Positions 57,396 to 64,000 of a stretch of 64,000 nucleotides of DNA are shown here, in pieces; the first letter of the stretch is position 1; each line of letters begins with the position of its first letter. Both the position numbers and the translations under genes were made by a program. The stretch comes from Purpureocillium takamizusanense. Taxonomy: Eukaryota > Ascomycota > Sordariomycetes > Hypocreales > Ophiocordycipitaceae. The stretch covers positions 496,001-560,000 of the forward strand of contig NC_063072.1 in assembly GCF_022605165.1 (NCBI RefSeq), written 5' to 3'. The notes under the pieces were generated by a model that did no database searches, was not told the DNA's origin, and saw only the letters and a list, made by a program, of their open reading frames with translations.

Positions 57396-58471
57396 TCTTT
57401 TTGCTCCTCTTTCTGGCTTGAGGATCTCGTTCACGCATCTGTCAGGGGGGAAATGATCACCTGTCTCTCTTTTTGCCCATTGCCTGTGAATGACATCCCC
57501 TCGACGTCGCGCGCGGGCGCAGTTGGTAGTCAAGACTGACGAGGATGGGGGCTGACCGCAGGCCACACATGACTGATGAGTCGCCAGCCTTGGGACGAAA
57601 GGGAAGATGTCTCTCTTTTCTCACCTGGCAGCGTGGGCTAACTGGGGCGTTTCGTGGTAACAATGCATCTTCATGGCTGTACTGGCTACGGCAACGGGCG
57701 GCCTGTCAGGTGCGAGTGCATGGGCTCGTGGGAAGCCGAGCGAGCAGAGGGAATCGGCGTCCGCGAAGTGAGATGGCTGAAAAGGAACGGAAGACCATCT
57801 ACTCCCGTGTCTTCATGGGCAGTGTGGTAGTCAGACTCCCATTGATCTGTTTCTTCACTGCCTCACTGCCGTGGCCAGCTAGCGTTTCCTTCCAGCATCA
57901 TCATTCCTCTGCTGCTCTCTTCTTCCGTCGCCAGGCGACAGTGACAGAAACGCCAACTATGGCAGCCGAGCAACCAGGACCATGGAGACCATGCCTGGCG
58001 GCTTACGGAGTTCTATGCCTTCACGTGCTGAATGCATTACACCCGGCGAGTCTGCTCTCAGGCATACGGCTGGCTGCCTGAGGCCACTCCCCCCTGAGCG
58101 GTCGGATGCCTTACAACGCCTTACATTGAGTGCCCTGAAGTGAACAGCTGTCTGTGGCCGTGCACAGCTGTCAGTCACGTGGTACTTACGCACCACTGTT
58201 CACCCGCCCTCTTTACTGTGTTCCGTTTGAGTGCCTCCCACGGCCAGCTTCTTCCCTCTTAACTTCTCCGACCTCCATCGGCGGCTGCATCTCTCTGGCC
58301 ACCAAGAGCCCCGATTCGGCCTGCAGCGTGTGTCGGACTGCGCGTTACACCTTCCACGAGCTGCGCACTCTGTGATAGTTTGACGATCTACCATCGGTCT
58401 TCCGCCATCATGGCGTTGCTGCGTCAGAATGAACCGGCATCGTTTGGGGCAGACGGGCAAGTTTCGCCACA
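57396..58471. other. Spacer before the helicase-like gene
   Basis: 1.1 kb. A frame at 57545-58081 has no protein-like composition. A short frame starting MALLRQNEPASFG at 58410 could be an upstream exon of the helicase-like gene, but no phase-consistent splice was found. Confidence 0.4.
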
Positions 58472-61400
58472 ATGCTCTGTGGTGCCTTGTTGCTAATCGC
58501 TCATAGACTGCGGGAGGATGCCCGTGCTGCCGCACTCATCATTGGCGACCCCGAAATTCTCCTCGGCAGAGACTTCGTTCGTGACAGCAAGGTCACAGTG
58601 CAGCTTCTCTCAAAAGAATGCCTAGAAGCCAAGTCTGTGGTCGGTTTTCGACTTGTATTTCCCGTTGAGGCTTCCCCCAGCAACGGTGATTGTTACTCGG
58701 AAGCCGGACAAAACTCGCTTCGATATACAATCACGGTGAAATTTCCCCATAACCAATTCCTTTGGAGCGCCGTTCTCGGCACGGAGTCAAGACCTAAAGG
58801 CCTCAGCACTCGTCTTTGTGAAGGCCGTGACATTTCAAAGCTCAGAAGTGTTCTTTTCTCCATCGAGGAGGGCCTTCATGTCGAGGTTGATGGCTTTGGA
58901 AAGCCATACGTGGGCGGTGACACCGAGTTGAGCTCCTGGCTCAATCTCGATAGCCCCATCTGCGGCTCGATAGCGCTTTCGGAGATCCTCTCTTCCAGAC
59001 GGTTTCGTTTCCTGATTCCCAACGAAGATGGCATGCGCAAATTCCTCAAGGCGTGTGCTGGTCAACCGCCTAACTGGCAGGGGTACCCTTTTGGCAAAAT
59101 GTGCGCCAAACGTCACTCAATCCGTTCTCAACCGTCGTTATCCCCATCGTCTGACCGATTATGAGCAGCCACACCTTTGATATGAAGAGATACCGGCGAA
59201 TAATCCCCAAAAACGAGGGGTTCGGGTACGAAGCCCACTGGCGATTCGACGACGTGGAAGATTTTGTCACGTGCGTGTCTCAACCTCACATCCAAGACGT
59301 CTTCTACTTTCATGAAGACATTGTCGGACTCAGTGGTGTAAACGTCAAGGCCGCGCTACTGCCAGTCGATTCGAACGATAGTGAAGTGTGGGCTGTGCTG
59401 AATGTCACCGAGAGAATTGTGAGCCGTCCTCATCATGATGAAGTGTTCAGGCTGTTGTATTTCTAACGACGTGCAGGATAATGTTTACGCAGCCACCTGG
59501 CGTAGGCTTATGAAGAGCGCATACCCGTTCGCCGTGGTTGTCAAGCCGAATCACGGGGATCAACAATCAATCTGGGACGCCAAATTCTCCATCAGCTCCA
59601 ACGTTGCGGGCATGAACCAGCCGTGGGCAATAGTGCTTCACATGAAAATTCGATCTCCTCGTCGTGCTGGACAGAAAATGACACGATTCAAGACATGGGA
59701 ACAAGTTCTGAACAGCGAGTTGCACGACTAGGACACTGTCAACCTGCTCTTCGATATATCCTTGCTCCGATCAAATCAAGGTCCTTCATACCACGGTCCG
59801 TCTGCAGTTAGAAGCATCTTGAAGTCCGACAAAATCCGGGTAGAGAGCACTGCAACCCTTCTTCCTGCGCTGGCTGCCAGAGGGGTTTCAAAAGATATCA
59901 ACTTGGAGTCAGCCGCACCGTGGCCGTGGGAAAGGTACACATGGGCGCAGATGCAATCTTTCCATCGCGAGTTGCTACGTGGACAGGGATTCTGGAGTGC
60001 CCGCTATGTCCCACAGTCTGCAACGGAGAGCGGCGAAGCCACCGTTGATAGGTGGTCGCGAGGTCACCTAGCCCCCGGTCTTGGCCTCCCTCCACGGGCG
60101 GACTTATTTGAGTCTGTGCCAGCAGACACGCTGAAGATGATCCTGGCGAAGCATCGGGCGACTTCATCTTCCAGGTTTCGCAATTATGCCCGGTCTGCGC
60201 AATTGGGGCTCATGGTCTTTCCTGGCTTTGCCGGGTCAGGGAAGACGACCGCCGCCAGCGTCATGGTCAACGCGATGCTGGCCAATCCGTCAATCAAGCG
60301 AGTCTATGTCTCTGCCTCCACGAACGCTGCCGTCAGCCATATTTGCCAACGTATTAACCAAATTCGAGTCGAGCTCATCAACGATCTGGACCACACGAAC
60401 AGAATCTTACGGCTTTGCCAAGCGATAGTTCTTCGCGGTTATCAGCTTGAGATTGAAGAGGATCAAGTTATGCAACGATTGCGGGCTCCTCGAAACGAGC
60501 ACAGATCCGGTCTGGCTGGAAACATTTGGCATCCCAGTTCCTGGACGCTGGAAAACTCGTTGGCATTCTTCACACTGCAGGCATTGGGATTCGTGAGCGA
60601 CGAGATTCCAGAGCTGAGCGACAAGGGCAGCCCGCCGTTAGTGGCACTTCGAGACTCCATCGCAACGTCAGGTCAATACGCGGGATTATGGAGTCTCGCA
60701 TCTGGCACAATGACGTACGAAGAGTACCAGGCTGGACAAGAGTGCTCAAAGAGCGATTTCCGCGACCTGCAATGCAAGGTTGCTTCGTGTGCGTCTGTGA
60801 TATGCAGTACCCCGGAGACTTCGGCAAATACTTTTTTCGAGCCATTAAAGAGGACGAGTGACGTGATCGTCCTTAGCGCCGCGGGAGCAATGTGTCGGGC
60901 GGACGCGATCAATGTTTGGGGCAATGCATGCCGCCCCTGCATCATCGTCGGAGACTGGAGGCAAATGGAGCCGGCCATACTTTCCGCGAAAGATACGTTT
61001 GGCCTTGGCGACAACTGCTTCCAGAAGACTGGAGAGACCGTCATCCCTCGCAACAGATTCGCGAAGGACGGGCAGGCGTCCGTACTGGAACACGTCATGA
61101 GAATCGGACACCCCGTATGCAATCTGGACCATCAGTATCGGATGGCCATCGGCCAGTTTGATCTGGCCCTGAAGGTTGTATACGGGGAAGTCTCAAAGAC
61201 GTACACATATGACGACTCGACAAGGTTGGTTCATCGGCCCTTGGCCGTCCAAGTGGACGCATGGCTATCCTCCGAGTACGGACTTGCTTCGCCGAAAGCC
61301 AAGTCTTATCCAGTGTTTTTCTCGAAGCCTGGAAACTGTCGGCTCTTCGAAGCCTCAACTTCTAGGTATAACGAGGAGCAAAATGGCTTCGCGTTGAACT

Positions 61401-61960
61401 TGTTCCGCGGTCTTTGTGGAGCCGGGATCCCTGAGCAAGCTATCAAGGTCGTCACTACCTACGGCGAGAACAGGCGACACTTGGAGAATTTATTCCGAGA
61501 GGCGTTTGCGAATGTTGCGTGCCACACTGTTGATTCGTTCAACGGGGGCATTAGCAGGATTGTAATTCTCGTGCTTTGCGTCAACCGGGCTTCTGGACCC
61601 TGCTTCATGAAGGACCCTCGCCGTCTGGCCGTCTCCATCACCCGACACACGGACCACCTTCTCGTCATTGGGGACATACATACAATGTCCTCCTATGATG
61701 GCATTGTAGGTAAAGATGACGACTCCGATTACGAAGAAAGGCGCAATGGCCCCCTGGCTCGGATGCTTTCGTGGTTCTCGAAGAAGCGTCGAGTAGTGAT
61801 CATTGACGATGCTGCCCGGGGAGATGATCCACGGAACACGGTGAAGACGTACAGAACGTTCCAAAAGGGCGTGGGCTGGGTTATACCCGACAACTCTTCG
61901 AATTCGAGGCGCGAGGACAAGGGTTCGACGAGTGCGCCGAACTCTGAGGGCAGGCCGTGA
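58472..61960 (+). CDS. SF1 (UPF1/DNA2/NAM7-like) helicase-like protein, probably decaying
   Basis: Exons are 58472-59100, 59169-59418 and 59477-61960, with introns of 68 and 58 nt (branch CTGAC and TTCTAACG). Without counting a single TAG codon at 59729-59731 the last exon is one frame of 828 codons, giving about 1120 aa. The TAG can also be removed by a possible 99-nt intron (59633-59731), but its donor GTGCTT is poor, so a nonsense change is the simpler reading. The C-terminal half carries helicase motifs: Walker A GFAGSGKTT, motif III-like VGDWRQMEP, motif IV-like LDHQYRM, VDSFNGG (V) and AVSITRHTD (VI). At motif II the usual Asp-Glu is Ser-Ala (VIVLSAAG), predicting loss of ATP hydrolysis. 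The N-terminal half has no recognised domain. The start is uncertain. It converges on the next gene, 38 bp away. Confidence 0.6.
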
Positions 61961-61998
61961 TCAGGATGTAGGGCCGGACGGCGAACAGGTACCTACTG

Positions 61999-63260
61999 CT
62001 AGCCTGACATATAGTGTGTAAGTATTGAGAATATATGACTCTTTTCCACTTTAACGTATCGCGTCTTCGAAGATCTTAAGGAAGACCGCACTATTGGGCA
62101 AGTTCCAGATGTCATTCGAAGCGGCCCTTGTGCACCGAACCACTGTTGCCTCACAATACGGTAAGCCACTGAGTTATTGACGGGGGGTACAGGTGCCCTG
62201 GCCAGATCGACCGTTGAGCAATGAAATGAGCCACCAAGACAGTTGACATGCTGGAAGGGCAGCATAATGGGCTCCATTCCGAACTCGTCTCGGACCCGTT
62301 CCGCAAACCGCACGTTTCTCTCCTCGACGAAGATACGCTTGTCATCTAGACTCAGTCCATTCAAGACTAACCACGCCGAGCATGTATATGCGGGGGGGCC
62401 ATCCGGATCGTTCTTCGCTTCGAACGGATACGCGTTCAATTCCCAATCTTTAAAAACTGCATGCTGGCGGAGTCTCTCCTCGGTGACATACTTGGGAGAG
62501 TACACAATCAGTCCATGACGGAGTGGAAGGATGGTGGTGTCGATATGCATGTTTCCTGGCCGCATCACAGTGTCCAAGAGTTCGAGTGTGTACCCCTCCG
62601 GGAGCACGGATTTGACGTAGCCGACTCCGCCCTCGTTGGTTACGTGACTGAGCTGTCCTATGATGGTTTTGCCAAACCGCATGAAGTCGGCAGTATCGAA
62701 TGCTATCCGACTGTTGTTGATGGACATTGTGACACCGCGGGTGTCACCAGAGTTCTTGCTCATTGACTCGGCTACGCCGTCGTAAATTGTGTCACGGCCA
62801 ATTAATCGCGGTACGCCCGGACAATCGTTGACGATCCCGCCGCGGTGAAGTCGGCCAATATTTCCGAGTAGCCAAGATCGATTTCGTGGCGACGGCACCC
62901 AAAGGCAAAGGCGGACTCTATGAGGGTGTTGCCCACGGTCGTCAAAGCATCTCGAGACATGGAGCCAGTGTAACCGCCAGCTTTGACCCAGTCGACTTCC
63001 TTGGGGCGATACACACGGACGCCATGCTGCTCCAGGACGGACGCAAAGTTGTCAAGTTCCTTCTGGGCATTTTCGACGACATGCGCCGGGAAGTGATTGT
63101 GGAGTTTGAACTCGTCCCAATGGCCCTCTGGCATGATGGACGAAATGACATGAGGTGGCTCGGCTGGAAAGGCCGAGTGTTCGGCTCACCCAACGAGGAC
63201 GGACTTCAGCGGAGACCACTCATCGTCGGCCGAGATGAGCACAGTCTTGTCAACAGTCAT
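61999..63260 (-). pseudogene. Glycine-amidinotransferase-like pseudogene (AGAT family)
   Basis: Read on the minus strand from ATG at 63260 (MTVDKTVLISADDEW). The frame meets an in-frame TGA at 63188-63186 (codon 25) at a place where a CGA arginine codon would give VLVG-Arg. It then continues open through HWDEFKLHNHFPAHVVENAQ and GYSEILADF to about 62815. There the reading shifts by one or two bases near 62805-62820, and a second frame runs TIYDGVAES, FDTADFMRFG, SHVTNEGG, MHIDTTILPL and LGGSFHCSTVDLAR. FDxADF, MHID and GGSFHC are the amidinotransferase family's Asp/His/Cys active-site motifs. Past about 62185 the frame looks like run-on sequence. The enzyme family moves an amidino group from arginine to an amine. 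With two separate lesions it is most likely inactive, unless the base calls are wrong. Confidence 0.75.
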
Positions 63261-64000
63261 GGCGAGATGCGGGTAAAAGAAGCCTGGTTCAGTAATGCTC
63301 CCGAATCGATAACTTGTATAGAGACAGTATGTGATTGTGACGCCTCAGCGCAGCAGCACACACAAGGGCTTTTTATGGCTGGGAGAGTGCCGACTGAATG
63401 TCCCTTCGCGACACCAAAGCCCGAATTCTTTCCTTTCAGAGCCGGTTCACTCATCCTGACCCAAGTGAATTCTGCGAGGGATCAGCGTGCAGTGCCGGGG
63501 CCAGTGTTTGACTCGGCTCGGCAAAAGAAAAGCTAGTCAAAAGTGTTGCTTCATGCTCGATGCACCGAGCACCAATTGCAGCTCGGTGGAAGGATGATAA
63601 GCGAATGTTGGCGATAGTCCTGTAGCCATACAGTACTTACACGGCTCGACAGGGTGAGGTTATTACGTTGCATGACGACCGACAGAGATGCCCGAAATGG
63701 CTTCTCAACCGCATGTCAACAGACAGCTGAAATGTTCGCATGCGGTAAGAAACACATGTTGTGCTGACGACGCTTTCCCTGATGCCGTTACTGGTCATGC
63801 TGCTAAACCACAAACTGCCTGGGACGGTTGAAACAGTAGTCGCAGGGTGAGTGTAGAACACAGCAACTGAGTGCATGCTGTGCGCACAACGGTTAAAGTG
63901 GGCTGAGCAGATCAAACAGAATGATCAGATCCACGCATATTTAATGGCGCAAACTAGCAAGGATGCCTATGTGACATAACCTTGGGCCAGGACGACTCGA
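63261..64000. other. Upstream flank of the amidinotransferase pseudogene to the window end
   Basis: 740 bp of AT-richer sequence that was presumably the pseudogene's promoter. Short frames only; nothing recognised. Confidence 0.45.

Noticed and set aside
57545..58081. 178-codon plus-strand frame
   Set aside because: No recognisable segment; Arg/Ser-rich and not linked by splicing to neighbours.
62778..62816. Short intron (GTACCG...GTAG) to explain the frame change in the amidinotransferase gene
   Set aside because: About 43 nt, and the joined phases do not restore the second frame; it would also remove the conserved-looking TIYDGV segment.
63161..63187. 26-nt intron (GTGAGC...TTCCAG) to remove the TGA in the amidinotransferase gene
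   Set aside because: Too short to be spliced, and it would not keep the frame. A longer version ending at the next CAG breaks the frame too.
1..64000. CRISPR arrays, bacterial insertion sequences, riboswitches, biosynthetic gene cluster
   Set aside because: No direct-repeat/spacer arrays, transposase genes, aptamer-like structures or PKS/NRPS domains are visible; the gene structure is fungal nuclear.

Overview
The window is nuclear DNA of a filamentous ascomycete. The genes have short GT-AG introns (about 47-210 nt) with CTAAC/CTGAC-like branch sites, long GC-rich intergenic spacers full of microsatellites, and Zn2Cys6, homeobox-C2H2 and Opi1 regulators. The ENA-type ATPase, fungal UVDE and LCL2 fit Sordariomycetes, probably Hypocreales; that placement is inference from family membership, not a search.

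Layout. 0-8.3 kb: mitochondrial ribosomal protein bL27m (cut by the window edge) divergent from LCL2, then a PP1 inhibitor-2 (Glc8) gene and a transcription factor with two Zn2Cys6 clusters. 8.3-17.3 kb: about 9 kb with no gene I can support. 17.3-29.5 kb: an ENA sodium/potassium-exit ATPase, a 4.5 kb divergent spacer, UV damage endonuclease (UVDE) and a SETD6/RKM4-type SET-domain lysine methyltransferase. 29.5-36 kb: a spacer, an orphan three-exon gene and the AP-1 adaptor mu subunit. 36-54 kb: a 4.2 kb spacer, Opi1 repressor, a charged low-complexity orphan, a secreted choice-of-anchor B protein, a homeobox/C2H2 factor and an MCT-like MFS transporter. 54.5-57.4 kb: tRNA-Gly(UCC), a DJ-1/PfpI (Hsp31-like) gene and an intron-containing tRNA-Ile(UAU). 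58.4-63.3 kb: a convergent pair, an SF1 (UPF1/DNA2-like) helicase gene with a lost Walker B acid pair and an in-frame TAG, and a glycine-amidinotransferase-like pseudogene with a nonsense codon and a frameshift.

Most of the window is core housekeeping: mitochondrial translation, PP1 control, cation export, DNA repair, ribosomal protein methylation, clathrin-adaptor sorting and phospholipid-gene repression. There is no metabolic cluster or operon-like logic. The part that looks accessory and decaying is the right-hand 5 kb. All gene models were built by hand from reading frames and splice consensus; junctions were chosen where frame and family motifs agreed.
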